A stretch of 64,000 bases of DNA from Leptodontidium sp. MPI-SDFR-AT-0119 (Eukaryota > Ascomycota > Leotiomycetes > Helotiales > Leptodontidiaceae). The notes beneath the pieces are model-generated. The model had not been told where the DNA came from, did no database searches, and saw only the letters and a list, made by a program, of their open reading frames with translations. The position numbers and the translations under genes were made by a program. This document shows positions 47,257 through 59,497 of the stretch, one piece after another; the first letter of the stretch is position 1; each line of letters opens with the position of its first letter. The stretch is from assembly GCA_020726505.1 (NCBI GenBank), contig JAHLEZ010000005.1, forward strand, positions 1,240,001-1,304,000. Reading direction: 5' to 3'.

Positions 47257-48205
47257 AGTAACCTTCTTGAACGCACTTCCCTCTTGGAAAAATCCTGAAT
47301 CGCCTTTAAATTATCTTGCCGGTATCTTGGTCTCTAAAAAGGTTGCGAGGAAGGAAGGAGCAATGAACCAGAGGGGACCCCCTTACCTACCTATGAAAAA
47401 TCCCTCGTCAAGAACAAGCAGCCGCCCATTTTCTTGTTCCACACGACAGCCTCTGTTTTGCCTGAACTCGCAAACAAACATGTCAGTTGATACTTCTCTA
47501 CCTGTTTTGTATGCTCAATCGGTGCGGCAAGCTGCATAGTGAAAGGGCCGAGAGAGTCGGCTGCTGAGCCTCGTGCTCTGATTGTTAATACGAGGCTTTC
47601 GTGGCATACAAATGTCTCGGTGGGCATGAGCAAGCACTTTGAATTTGTGGGGGTTTTAGATAATATCGGAGGAACTTGATGTGGGTGGAACGTGGACACG
47701 GGAGGGAGTTCGTCGTACGGAACACGCAGGAGGGAAGGCAAATGTGAAGCGTACACGGTGAGTGTGTTGCGTAAATATGGGATGCGCAAAGAAACTGGTT
47801 GTGAAGGGAAGCAATCCCCAAACCGCACAGTAAGAGAGGTAGCAAGGAGTGAGCCTCGGGGTTATTTGTAGGTTTGAGAAATGACAGACTAACCAATCCT
47901 GTCGGTGTAGCGTACCCAAGGACCAAACACTGTTGAAAGGAAGGTTTAGAATGATATCTATTAGATATAATATATTAATGGTCGATGGTTCTGGAAGAAA
48001 CTACAAGTGTTGACCTCTTGTCTATGGAAAGAATCCGTCCGGTCAGGCGACAGGGAAATACCCAAGGTTCCTCCCTATCACGTTATAATGGATTTTAACA
48101 CAGATACGAAACCTGCTGATTGGATAAATACTTTTGGCGAGGAGAAACCAATTCAGTGTCAACACGTGGGTGTCCTACCAAATGAGTCCCCCAATAAGTA
48201 CTTCC
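47257..48205. other. Intergenic region
   Basis: No gene recognised. It includes the promoter side of the minus-strand gene at 45.1-47.3 kb and the 3' flank of the hydrolase pseudogene. Confidence 0.5.
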
Positions 48206-49037
48206 CTAGATATAGATTTCTAGCCCTCCCTTCGCCCAATCAGCTGCTTTTCTCAAAGCCTCCAAGGCCTGGTTAGAAATGACCATATACGGGCAATGAC
48301 CAGCCTTCAAACTCCACCTTGCAGGCCCTGGTCCAAGTTGTTGAGGCATTTGCCGTTGAATTGGCAAAGGCAGACCTTTGTCCTTTGTGCGGAAGATATA
48401 CGCGCAATCGATGCCATTAACCCACGGCTCAAACGTGGACGGAGTTGCAAACATGCTGGCTGAGTACTGGGATATTTGGTCCATAAAAACAGCTGCTTTC
48501 TCGTCAGACATGTCGTTGAATTCTACTTCCTTTATCATGGATTTCATCCCTGTGGTTTCCTCTTCCTCGTGCAAGCAGGTGTCAATTCATATACTCATCT
48601 CATCAAAGACCGTCAAAACCTGTTGACATGTACGAACCTGCAAATTCATACATGGTAGTAGCTGTCCACCAAGCATATCCAGTAAACTCTTCCCCTTGGG
48701 AATCATGAACGCAGTCATGTAAACAGCCAACTTCACACCCCATTCCTTCCCCTCCTTTATTCGCTCGACAGAACAATTGCCTACCACACCGCCGTACAAA
48801 TGATATAGTGGCAAAACCTCCTTTTTTCCATCGAGCACTTTGCTCAATAAATCTCGTGTAGCAGCTACATCCTCGGCAATACCTAGGAGAGGAGATTCCG
48901 TGCCGCCGACGGATGGGTAATTGACAAACTTCTGTAGCATATCCGGCACCTTGCAGCAGCGACACAAAGCCCGAGAAGCTAACCGAGAGTTGCTATGCAC
49001 CGGGCGAGATGACGATGGTTGGTTTAGACGACAACAT
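48206..49037 (-). pseudogene. Decayed alpha/beta-hydrolase (methylesterase/hydroxynitrile-lyase-like)
   Basis: Remnant of a small alpha/beta-hydrolase of about 250-270 aa. From the ATG at 49037 the frame reads MLSSKPTIVISPGA then an in-frame TAG where the family has Trp (PGAWQL). After GAGYATEVCQLP the homology shifts frame to YPSVGGTESPLLGIAEDVAA. The nucleophile elbow, normally H-S-Y-G-G, reads HLYGG, so the catalytic Ser is Leu. Another frame change or gap follows MLGGQLLPCMNL. The C-terminal part is intact in its own frame (FATPSTFEPWVNGIDCAYIF), including the late catalytic-His motif KAGHCPY. The TGG to TAG and TCG to TTG type changes are both C:G to T:A, as in RIP or cytosine deamination. 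It should not be annotated as a working enzyme. Confidence 0.82.
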
Positions 49038-50296
49038 GATCTGGGGATATTCTGTTCTTGTGTGGTGATTTTCTCGGTTAATAAAGGGGCATGTGAGATT
49101 TCACTTGTGGAAGAATCAACAGCGAAATCTGGACGGACGTGAGAATTTTATGTGAACTTCCGTAGCGGACCCCACAGTGTAGTCTACTGATGGAAGTATC
49201 TTCCCCCGGCCACTTCCCCGTTGACTTGTGGGGGCCAAGGTGGGCCATTGTGGGTGTTGACTAGGGAGAAGCAAAGTCTCAGGAGCCGCTTCGCCTCTTG
49301 ATATTTGGGACTCAAAATACTGGGTTCTTGTATTTCACTCCGGCTCGAAACCCGGTGTCGGAATTTGGGTGTGGCCAACCACCTGCTAGTAGTGCGGTTC
49401 TGCTCTTCCTTGAATAAGGATGGAGATTTCCCGCCAGCTCGAAAACTCTGATGGGGATTTAGTGAGGAGACATCTAGCAGTCCAGCTTTTTAGTATCGAA
49501 ACTCGGATAGAACATCGAAATACTGCGTAGAGGCCACAAGCAATAATTTTACCTCTTAAGAATGGAGGTATTCTCGTAAATAGCATCGTTCGATTAACCA
49601 AAAATTGTCAGCATAGTGGATGGGAGCAAGTGAGTCCTTCGCTCCTCGATTAGGTTTGTCTATCTTTGGAATTTATCGCTTGGCTGACATGCAATACCGC
49701 CACAAAACCTGATTGTGACGAACCAAGACACATGTCGTTCGAACTTCTCTCGACGAAAGCGTGACATCCAAGCAACTTCCCCAGCCGAATCGCCGATTGT
49801 ATCGACACTGACCAAAGATCAGCATCCATCTCGTGTTGCATGATCTTCATATAGCCACCGAAACGAGGTCCCGGAGTTGAAATATTGGCTTTTGTTCTGA
49901 TTCGTGTTGGACGAGTTGTAGTTGAACGTACCAAAGACAGTCGGTTCGTGGAAGCCCTAGCACACGGAAAGACGAACCTTATTTTGAAACAACCGCAGAA
50001 GTGTGTGCCCGCCTAAGGACCTATCAAGAACTTATCCTCTACGCACTTTAAGTTCACATCGATCTCTAGGCGTCACATCCACGTCGAGAAAGAACCGTGC
50101 GACTGCTTAACATGAGTCTAGTTTGGAGAACAGCCTCCCCCCGCACCGCCACTAGAGAAGTACATCTACTAATTTTGGTATCCATGCGTAAAGAGGCTTA
50201 TACCTTGGGATCCCCAGTTTCTCAGAACCAGTGGCAAAGCAGGAGGGTTATATGTTGGTTTATCTTTTCACGGCTTGAGACTTCGTTCAGCTCAAC
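49038..50296. other. Intergenic region
   Basis: About 1.3 kb without a recognised gene. Short frames on both strands lack family resemblance. Confidence 0.5.
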
Positions 50297-51667
50297 ATGA
50301 ATATCACAATTGATCCTCAGTTTCCAGCTCTCCTGAACGCATCTTTAGAACTCGCTGCATCACAAAATCTGGCTGAGGACCGGACAGGAAGGACGCAAGC
50401 ACTCAGCATCGTCTCCGTTGTCCTTGCGGTGGTCTTCATAGCCTTGAGGTTTCTCGCAAGGTCGGGTCAGGGAAGCGGCTATGCCTTGGACGATTGGTTG
50501 ATGTTGGTCGCGTTATTTGTGCTTGGTGGAGTATTTGCTGGTGTGATACTCTGTAAGTTGATCGATTTCGAAGTCTGACAGTTGACACTGATATATGTAG
50601 CGACTGATCATGGACTTGGTAAACATTGGGGTGCTCTGACTCCAGTAGATGCCGAGCTGGTCTCCAAGGTAAGTATCTAGAAGCACAAACAGGAAATACT
50701 GCACCTGACATGGACTCCAGTTTCTCATTCTTGCTGAGATGTCGTACGTTGTCGACGTCACCGTCATCAAAATATCCATTCTCTCGATGTACTACCGACT
50801 CTTCCCGGTCCGAAGTCTGAAGATTGGCGCCTGGGTTTTGGGAGCTGTGACAAGTCTCTGGACAATATTACTCCTGTTCATCATCGGGTTTCAATGTATC
50901 CCTTTTGAGAAATTCTGGAGGCCTTGGGTTGTTGGGCGTTGCATCGATTTCAGGCAATTGATCTTGGGCATGGCAATTCCCAATATCTTGTCAGATGTTG
51001 CCATACTTGCATTGCCATTGCCACAAATTGTGAGTCAAGCACTGCTTCACAATTCCTTGGGCATCTACTAGTCTCAGCCAATGCTAACTTCGAATAGTGG
51101 GGCCTCCAAATCAGTTGCCGCCAAAAGGCCTTCCTTTCCGGAGTTTTCCTTCTGGGAAGCCTTGTTGTGGCGACGAGCATTTATCGCTTCATCGAAGTTT
51201 CTAGAATGGATATGCGAGACTTTCCGTGTAAGTTTCTCTAAAGTTCTCTGCGGATGGGGCTGATTCGTATTCCAGACACCGCCGCGCCCGGCTGCATATG
51301 GAGTCTGATAGAGCTCAGTTGTGGCGTTATATCGGCTTGTTTACCAAATTTTGTGCGTACCCCTAGGTCACCTCATCAAGGGTGGACTGTATTTAGGAGG
51401 ATCAAACTGACGACAAGAAACAAGGCTCCATTGGCAAGAGAGACAATAACGAGATTCAGAGGGCCAGAGAAAATATGCTTGGACAATGAAAATCCACGCT
51501 TCAATGTCCTGGCGTTTGCATTCACGCCTGCTTTGGCAAAGACGGACACGCATGAACTCGATGGCCAGAGACAATTCCATATACCTAGTTCGCGACCAAA
51601 GACCAAGGACTGGGACGAGGCTGTCGAGGAGCAGAAGATTCGAGTCATAAGGCTTGTCAGATATTGA
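50297..51667 (+). CDS. Rhodopsin-domain integral membrane protein (fungal PTH11-related group)
   Basis: Seven-helix plasma-membrane protein of the large fungal rhodopsin-domain family, without an N-terminal CFEM cysteine domain. Five exons: 50297-50552, 50601-50668, 50721-51029, 51098-51227 and 51276-51667, 384 aa, phases consistent. Membrane segments include VSVVLAVVFIALRFLA, LMLVALFVLGGVFAGVIL, MSYVVDVTVIKISILSMYYR, VLGAVTSLWTILLLFIIGFQ, IPNILSDVAILALPLPQIW, FLSGVFLLGSLVVATSIYRF and IELSCGVISACLPNF. Family marks are YALDDWLM, DHGLGKHWG and CRQKAFLSGVF with the following helix. The C-terminal tail of about 100 residues is hydrophilic. Such proteins are linked to sensing in some fungi, but the ligand and function here are unknown. 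Confidence 0.85.
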
Positions 51668-53261
51668 ATATATGTCCTTGGAAATGGCGTTCTGATTCGA
51701 GGTCTGGGTGTTCACACATCATCTTGTCACTTCGCTACGCTTATACTTTCTCTGATCCAGTGTTGAAGCTGGGGTCTCGAGCGATAGATCTGGCTTGTGA
51801 TCATCTGGACAGAGCTCAGCTCACCCTGGGACTGCATCTATTCTAGAACCCTTGCGCAGGATCTTGCCATATCGAGCCCACGGGACCTTCTTAGCGTTCA
51901 TTACGGCGATATCTATAACACCCTTCGCGGATAGAAGCTGACTTAGATATATCCCATGCGCGACTCCCATCGGGGTAGCTATGTCCGAATGACATGCTAC
52001 AACAAGTTCCTGGCTAAAAAGGAGAGCAAGTTGCTAAATTCTAATCAAAATATGTGTAATTAATGTGCTTTAAAAACTGGGACACTTAGACCTTATATTT
52101 TCTCATTTCATGCAAGCTGAGGTCTTGAGAGCATTATCTCACATGCGACAATTAGAGCAGTGTTTTTCGTTCCATCCTCTGTCGAGGTTAGCCAAATTCG
52201 TCTCCGATAAAGTGAGTTGCTTCATTACTTATGTAATTCACTTTAAAGATTAAAACTAAGTACCTGAGCTCGGTTTTTCCTTAAATCGATGTTCCGAAAT
52301 GATTTAGCGACTTTGAACAAGCTCTCATTTATATATATATCTAAGTGATAAAGAGACCGAAGGCTACCTACCTACCTGAGTAGTCATCACTTCACTGGGG
52401 ACGAATTTGGCTAGCCTCGTGTCTTTGATGTGCACCTGCGATATCCGGATTAGTGATCGGTACTTATCCTGGAGATACGGCAGTCTCTTTATCATCCAAA
52501 CACGTTCGTTTATTCGTATTTTTTGAGCGGCAGTTGACAAAGTCGCTTTGAAATTCAGATGCAGTCACTCTTAGCTCCTTCTACTTTTGCTGCTTTATCT
52601 TCTGGGCTCCTGCTTAATTGGGCTCCTCCGTCTCCTCGGTCTTCATGCAGGCCATCTCCGGTGGATAAATGCCAAGTCAGTTCTCCTCGATGCTCGCTTA
52701 AATCAGTGAGCTGGAAAAACGAAGTACTACCTTCAATCTCCATTAGAGATATTAGACCTGGAGTTATACACCTTTAGCAGAAGCATCCAGTAAATTGACT
52801 TGACCCCTCAATCTCTCCAGCGTGACACTCTTGTCTGTTCGTTTTCTTTCTTAAAAGTTGAGAATTGGACCCCTGATCATGACCCTAGACCACAAATCCC
52901 TAACAAACCTACTTCAGAGCTACCCTGCTTGCCAGCCTAATGCAAAAGCGCAAGTGACTGGCACAAACAGCAACGGTACTCATTCGGCCTAATCTTTATT
53001 TGTTCCTAGTATGCCAGGATCAGGTAAAGATCATCAGGTTCTGGGATCCACAGATAGCATCTTCTGCTCAAATCGTCTCCCCCGATGCACTCCCCGGAAG
53101 CACAGAAACATCGGTACTATTTTGTACGATCCCACTTTGCCAGTCGCTGTCTTTAGGCAACTTGCTCGCGGATAAGCCATCATAAAAGGATGCATCTCTC
53201 GTAAAGTCTGCGTAGCGAGATATTAATCTCACAGTATCCATCACGCCAAACCGTCTCAATA
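51668..53261. other. Intergenic region
   Basis: About 1.6 kb with no gene recognised. A/T-rich patches at 52020-52110 and 52300-52350. The right end is the promoter of the subtilase gene. Confidence 0.55.
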
Positions 53262-55735
53262 ATGCTCTACAACCTGAAGACTGTTGCCCTTCTCTGGGCT
53301 GTGATAGGTGGTAGCTTAGTAGTAGCTTCGGATTCAGATATACAGGCCCCAATTGTCACATCGGCGATCCCAGGTGCTTATATTGTTGAGCTTGCTGATG
53401 CCGTTGTTAGTACACCACTCAAACTTCCGATCATTCGTCTAATGTTACTCTAAGGATGCTGAGGAATTTATTTCCCAACTTCAGGGAGAAGGTGGCGTCG
53501 AGAAGGTCTCGTCTCGCCTCAACTTCAAGTCAACTGTCTTCAGAGGTGTCTCTTTCAACATTCAATCATCAAACAACACTGCACAAGAAACAGAGGCAAA
53601 AATAGCAGCTCTTACCCAAGTGAAACAACTTTGGCCCATCGAACTTGTTCGTCTCCAGGATGCCAACATCACTTGGACCGGGAAAGATAAGCCCTTGCCA
53701 GAGAGGAGACGACAAGCCAATCAGTGGAGCACTTACCCTCCTCATGTCATGACCCAGGTTGATCGCCTCCATGCTGAAGGCTTTACTGGGAAAGGTCTTC
53801 GTATTGGAATCCTCGACACTGGAATTGACTACACACACCCTGCTTTAGGTGGATGTTTTGGTCCTGAATGTCTCGTCACTCATGGTGCTGATTTGATCGG
53901 AGATGATTTTGATGGCTCAAGCCCACCTGTCACTGACAATGACCCATTTGATGACTGCCATGGCCATGGCACACACGTCGCAGGTATCATAGCCGCAAAA
54001 GCAAGCGATTCGGGGCCCGGAGGTGCTGCTCCTGGTGTGAAGCTCGGTGCATACCGCGTTATTGCGTGCACTGGCTACTCCACGACCGACATCATGATCG
54101 CGGGGCTCCTTAAAGCCTATGAAGATGGAAGTGATATCATCACGGGTTCTATTGGATTTCCCAGTGGTTGGAGTGAGCATCCCTTTGCTGTTGCTACCTC
54201 TCGTATCGTTGCTACCGGCGTACCATGCACATTTGCAGCCGGCAATGAAGGAGGGGCAAACTATGGCTTGTTTTCTACATCCACGCCTGCTTCTGGGAAG
54301 GGGGTAATGGCTATTTCTTCTTTTGACGACGCGGAAAACGTCAGCTTCTTCACAAGCTGGTAAGTTCTTAGCGCCCCGAAGCCATCCACAATATAAGATC
54401 TAGGATTGGATCTGCTCTTCTGATCCCGAGACATTGAGAATTATACATACTGATGTCTTGACTAGGGGTCCAACCTTCGATCTGGAAATGAAACCGCAAT
54501 TCGGGGCCCCAGGACGGAATATCCTCTCTACATATCCAGTTGCACTAGGAAGCTATGCTATTCTGTCAGGAACCTCGATGGCCACCCCTTTGGTTGCGAG
54601 TGTCGTCGCACTCATATCTCAGGTATATTACGTTGCTCCTTGCTCCTGTTGAATTTCAAGTTCATGCTGAAATGTGTAGGTACGAGGCACCAGAGATCCT
54701 AAGGAACTGGAAAGGGTTCTTTCGACTACCGCTCGGCCGGTAAACAGAACCTCAACTGATGGTGATTCTGCACCCGGTCCGGTTGTGCAACAAGGCGCTG
54801 GCATGGTGCAAGCGTACGATGCTGCCTACATCAGCACTGTATTCAACGTTCCTAACCTCTCGTTTAACGACACCTCTCACTTTGAATCTGAAAAGACTTT
54901 CAAAATAACAAACAGAGGCCGGAATACCGTGAACTATACTTTCTCGCACAAACCAGCTTTCTCTGCAACAACTCTAGTATCAGGAATTTATCGCAACTCG
55001 GAGCCGGAGTTGATCGACCTGTATGCAACCCTCAACTTTGACCCACCTACCCTCGAACTCAAAGCTGGAGCACAAGAAACTGTCAGAGTATTCGCTCAAG
55101 AACCGGTTGGGTTAGACGCTGCAGTTCTACCAGTGTACTCTGGATGGGTCATCATCAACGGGAAAAGTAGCAATGGATCGTCTGCTCTTTCTTTGCCATA
55201 TATTGGAGCAGCAACTACCATGCGAAGCCATACCGTCATGGCCTCTCAACGCATGCTTCTCACCCGGACAGATGATCCGCTGGATCCCACTGTTCCCGCC
55301 AACGCCACTTTCCAGATTCCCGTTCCTGCTCTTCATCCGGAATGGGCCGTCCCCTCAAGTCCAGAGAGCGGTCTCCTACTTGCCCCCTTCGCCCTGCCCA
55401 ACCAATTTATCTGGCTGGTGATGGGTAGCGCTGAGGTTCACCTAGAACTTGTCCCGATATTTGTCAACACATCTCTTGTAACGCCTAAGGACAACGGACA
55501 TGGAGCTATAACACTTGGAAATGTCGCGGGTTATCCTCAAAAATACCGCAACCCCATCGGCTGGATGGGTGAAGTCAACGGCCTATTGGCAGATGGACAG
55601 TGGGCACCACCTGGGAAATACAAGCTCGCGGTCTTTGCGTTGAAGATGTTTGGAATAAGGGGCCGGGCGGACAGCTACGATCGGTTCGATTCCACCGAGT
55701 TCGAAATTCGGTATGTGAGTGGTATTGAAGGGTAG
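53262..55735 (+). CDS. Secreted subtilisin-like serine protease (S8 family)
   Basis: Extracellular endopeptidase of about 753 aa. Four exons: 53262-53405, 53455-54359, 54466-54622 and 54680-55735, with phases consistent. A signal peptide (LKTVALLWAVIGGSLVVAS) is followed by an I9-type propeptide (PGAYIVELADAV-DAEEFISQ). The catalytic triad is complete: Asp in RIGILDTGIDYTHP, His in DCHGHGTHVAGI and Ser in LSGTSMATPLVAS; the oxyanion Asn is in FAAGNEGG. After the catalytic domain comes a region of about 300 residues with beta-rich, Fn3-like character (FKITNRGRNTVNYTF) and several N-glycosylation motifs, as in minor extracellular (Vpr-type) subtilases. The first intron uses an AAG acceptor. Likely nutritional or host-surface role, inferred. 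Confidence 0.92.
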
Positions 55736-57595
55736 AAAGTCCAAGTTATGAGAACTGGAAGACAAACACATCATAACCTCCTGATACAATTTCGTCTTTT
55801 CATAACAAGGGGTTTATACCACGCCATGTGACCTCGAAAGTGCTTGGGTCGTCTCCTCGATTTGGTCCTAAAGGCGGCACTTCAACTGTCGACAATTTCC
55901 CCACAGCATCTAGATTAAAAATGATGTTTTTCAGAGACTTCCCCATAGATAAAAGATGTTTTGACTTAAGAATCGAAGATCCCACAATGGTAGGTCGTGA
56001 GTGCTGCTGTACATCGAGACCGGGGCATACTCGGTATGCACAGTGTCATAGCTACTTGTACTTGCATTTCCCTGAATGACGCTAAGCTTGATCTCTGATG
56101 GGGTGAAAGACTACTTTCGTTGAGCATCGCCCAGAAGGATTTCCCAGTGTTACCTTCCAGGGCGTAAGCAAGAGTTTGGAACCTGCATTCGAGAATATCG
56201 GTGCGGTGCCCGGGAGAGAGACAAGCGCCCGCCGCTCGAGGCTGTCAAAGAACGCTGGCAGATTGTCAGGAGCTAACTCTTCAGATATCTATATTTTCTT
56301 ACTCTTTCGATCACAGGTCTTACCGGCCTTGAATTGAGGAACCTCGGAATTTTTGAAGTGGGACGAGCCTTGCTTGCACCGCATGAATTACCCAGCCCGA
56401 CAGGTTGCTAACACAGCTATAGGACATTTAATCTCTTTCGAGACCTGCATGAGAGCGGTAAAGACTTGAAGTCCTAGGCTATTCTCGATAAGTGACTTGC
56501 GAGGTCTCCTAGAGTGGCACATTCCCAATCGACGTGGCTTGGACGGTCGTCCCTCGCATAGAGAGCTTTTGCAGCTTCTGAAACCTCTGGCGCCCATCGA
56601 GTGAGGAGATTACCCGCAATTGCAGTGGCCAACCTCTACCTGAGAAGTAAAATTTGTCAAGATTGGGCCACATCTCCGACCCGGTACACAGCATTCGCAT
56701 CAACCTGATTTTCGCCTGACTTGGACACCAACAGTGCAGGCGCAGCATGGTCGTACGCTCAAAGCAAGAGATCCAAAAAAGACGATACCTTCGGTGGAGA
56801 GAAGTGCAGTGCTGAATGATATACTGTTGGAAGACATTGGGCCGTAAGCACTATTTAGTGGCTGAGGCGAAGGTTTTCAACAAGGCTGTAAGGCCTCAGC
56901 TTCCTGTAAAGGCAAAGAATCTGGGAAACCCAAACAAGTCAAACAAACTCTTAGATTCATACCCGAGATGGTATTTTGCGTTAAAAAAAAACACATGTGA
57001 GGAATTCTAGTTCTATCCGGCTTGGTAGAATACTTCTCGATACAACAATTGATTGGCCGCTGACTAGGGGGCGGTCAGTCAAGAGAGCCTACCTGGTTGC
57101 ACCCGCTGCTGCTGCCGCTATGACGACGCAGTCCACGGCATGAATGAATATTGGGATAACGACGTAGTGTACGTAGAGCATCATGTTCTGAACTGGTAAA
57201 CCAAGTTTTACGGAGGTGCAATGGAAGAAAGCTAGCACATGAGAAGGTGAGGTCGAGTTCTCGGGGAGAAGATAGGGCAAGCTCTAAAAACATCTACTTG
57301 TAACTCGAAAAGGCTAGAGGATCTTGTTAAGCGAGACCCTTGCCCTTCCACTTTCATTCTTCACTCAGCTCCTCAACTCGTGAGCCTTACCAACCATCAC
57401 CGGACAACCTGCAGAAGTCTGTGGGGGTCCTTGAAGCCTCAACATGTATGCAGCAAGAACATGCCCTCCGCCCCAAATCTTCAAGCATGTCTTAGAATAC
57501 GAGTCTATCCTTGGCATATTTCCTATATTTACGTCAGCCAGTTTCTCTTCATGGACTGTTTTCTCACTTGCATTACCGGTTTCCTCTAGGCAATT
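55736..57595. other. Intergenic region
   Basis: About 1.9 kb with no gene recognised; only short frames without family resemblance. Confidence 0.5.
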
Positions 57596-58075
57596 ATGAT
57601 TCCCTTAGCAGTCTTAACTGGTGCCTTTTCAATCATAAATGGATCGATCTCTTTTGGCCAATTTGCTTTGAAGTTGAAGGATGTTGATTCAGACACCAAA
57701 ACATGCATCCTCCTACTCAAACGTGTCAACAAAGACATCGCCGCAGCCGAAGAGCTTCGCAGACGCGGTTACTATGAGAAATCTTGGGGAGCTAGACAGT
57801 TGAAGCGAACTGCCGATGTAATCAAGGATACAAGAAGTGCAGCATTGGAACTTGCAAAGCTTATCCGGGTTTCCAAGGTCAAACCATTGACGCTCATGAA
57901 TCGGTTTCGTTGGGTCTTGACTGACAAGGAATCGTTCATGAATCGGGAGAAGAGACTAAATTATTGTCACCGCTCTCGTATGCACCATCTCTTATTCAAA
58001 CACTTGTGGAGATCTGTGCTGACCCTTCGAAGTTCTGCAGATTATTGGCACAATGGAACATATGTTAACTCGTGA
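57596..58075 (+). CDS. Small unrecognised protein with a frame break near its C-terminus
   Basis: 159-codon frame starting MIPLAVLTGAFSIINGSISF. The first 120 residues look like a real domain: a hydrophobic start, then amphipathic helices (TCILLLKRVNKDIAAAEELR and LKRTADVIKDTRSAALELA) and a basic RFRWVLTDKESFMNREKRL. I do not name the family; similar helical N-terminal domains occur in fungal proteins of unknown function. After NYCH (about 57960) the frame becomes unlike protein. A different frame, 57961-58068, reads LSPLSYAPSLIQTLVEIC then ADPSKFCRLLAQWN before its own stop. This suggests a frameshift or an unmodelled splice, so the gene may be damaged. Confidence 0.4.
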   Translation: MIPLAVLTGAFSIINGSISFGQFALKLKDVDSDTKTCILLLKRVNKDIAAAEELRRRGYYEKSWGARQLKRTADVIKDTRSAALELAKLIRVSKVKPLTLMNRFRWVLTDKESFMNREKRLNYCHRSRMHHLLFKHLWRSVLTLRSSADYWHNGTYVNS

Positions 58076-58397
58076 ACCTTCCCCTCACGCCGAAACCTTG
58101 TCACGGAGCGCTCGCAGAACATCGCAAGATTCAACTTCAACGGGGGTTGGACGGTGTATGTGCATTTCTTCATTAAAAATCTTTCTTCAGCTTATTGTCA
58201 ACAGTCCACCCACAACGAAACCAGACTGGAAGTGTCTGTACTCAACAATCTTGTCAACAAGGAGCCTTGCCTGCACAAATTTCATGGCACACGCCTCCTC
58301 TTATATCAACGCAATATCGCCCACTTGCTTCGGGGAATGAAAGATGTATAGATGCCTTGCACCATCAGTCGACTGTTGAATGGCAGCTCGCATGGTC
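58076..58397. other. Gap between convergent genes
   Basis: No gene recognised. Confidence 0.5.
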
Positions 58398-59497
58398 CTA
58401 CAACAACTTTGACTGTCGAGGCTCAGGTCCCCCTGGTGCAACCAAGCTTGGATGGCTTCCAGCAGGCTTTGATTGTTGTTGCTCTGGCTGTTGATTTTGT
58501 GGATTTTCGAGTTGGGAAAACTGTCTGACCTCTTTGAGAATCTCGAAGACCGCCGCAGTACCATCATAATCGCCACGTCGTATTCGCCTTTGTCCATGTT
58601 TATCATCGAGATCTTTGGTATCCATCTGAACCAGGGCAGGAAACAGTACTATCACAACAGCCCTACCCTCTCTGTCAAACGCCTGGGAGTCCGGCTGGCT
58701 CTTCCCTTCCTTGCTGCGCTTATCTCGTGATCTGAGATCCCGCCGAGAGGCATGCCAATCGAATTTCCAACGGGATGGAGATGCGAATATCATTTCACCG
58801 ATAACTCCTGCCTTTTCTACGATACCCCTCAAACTCTGCAGTCTCTCAGCGTTGTCCTTTGCTGAATCGTAGAAATTCACGAGTGTTTCATCAATGATAT
58901 TCGTAAGTCGATCGATTCGGGCATTTTGAGAGCCCCTTGGCCGCTTCTGTATTTTCGGGGAGAGATGTGCAGTTATTGCTCGCCATTGTGTGAAAGCGGC
59001 TTCTTCTTCTGGGCTGCATGTCAATACAATGGAGCAGTATGAAGCTTTGGAATTTTACCTTCAGTCAGTATGACTTGTGGATCTCCAAAGCCAAATTCAC
59101 TGATACAGCCTAGAGCACCTGGTGAAAGTAGTGTGTGTGTTTTGTGGCCGAAGAAACTGATGTTTTTTATGACCATATGTGAGATGAAGAAATTCAAAGC
59201 AGATCGCCTCGTCCTAATATCGCACAGAAGGTGCGAGATTTCGATACTCGACAGTGTCGGGAATCCTTCTCTTTCTCTCAATAGAGCTTTCTCGATGTCC
59301 TCAGGTGAGCGTTGGATCTGCTGGTCGTGGAAGTAATCCCGAACATGGTCACTGATCATCGTCTGGAGGGCCCCCACCTCTCGCCCGATCTTTTCATCAT
59401 CCGGCGCATCGTTTGTATAGTCCTCAAAGGTGAAGATGACACTCTTTGTCTTGTCAGATCGCTGCAGGTGCTTGGGGGTTGACGTTGTGTTGCCCAT
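58398..59497 (-). CDS. Unrecognised fungal protein with possible N-myristoylation start
   Basis: Two exons: 59059-59497 and 58398-59008, with a 50-nt intron (donor GTAAAA, acceptor CCCAG); 349 aa. Phase and composition agree across the junction (VILTE-EEEAAFTQW). I do not recognise the family. The protein starts MGNTTSTPKHL; Gly2 with Thr/Ser nearby fits an N-myristoylation signal, so membrane tethering is possible. The centre is helical (EIGREVGALQ-like KIGREVGALQTMISDHVRDY), with GALGCISEFGFGDPQVIL before the intron. The second exon contains NIIDETLVNFYDSAKDNAER. The C-terminal 50 residues are Gln/Pro/Ser-rich and probably disordered. An upstream in-frame extension to 59548 exists but the ATG at 59497 is preferred. 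Confidence 0.68.

Noticed and set aside
57075..57293. Short minus-strand frames at 57.1-57.3 kb
   Set aside because: Two overlapping frames of 63-72 codons without domain features; likely chance.
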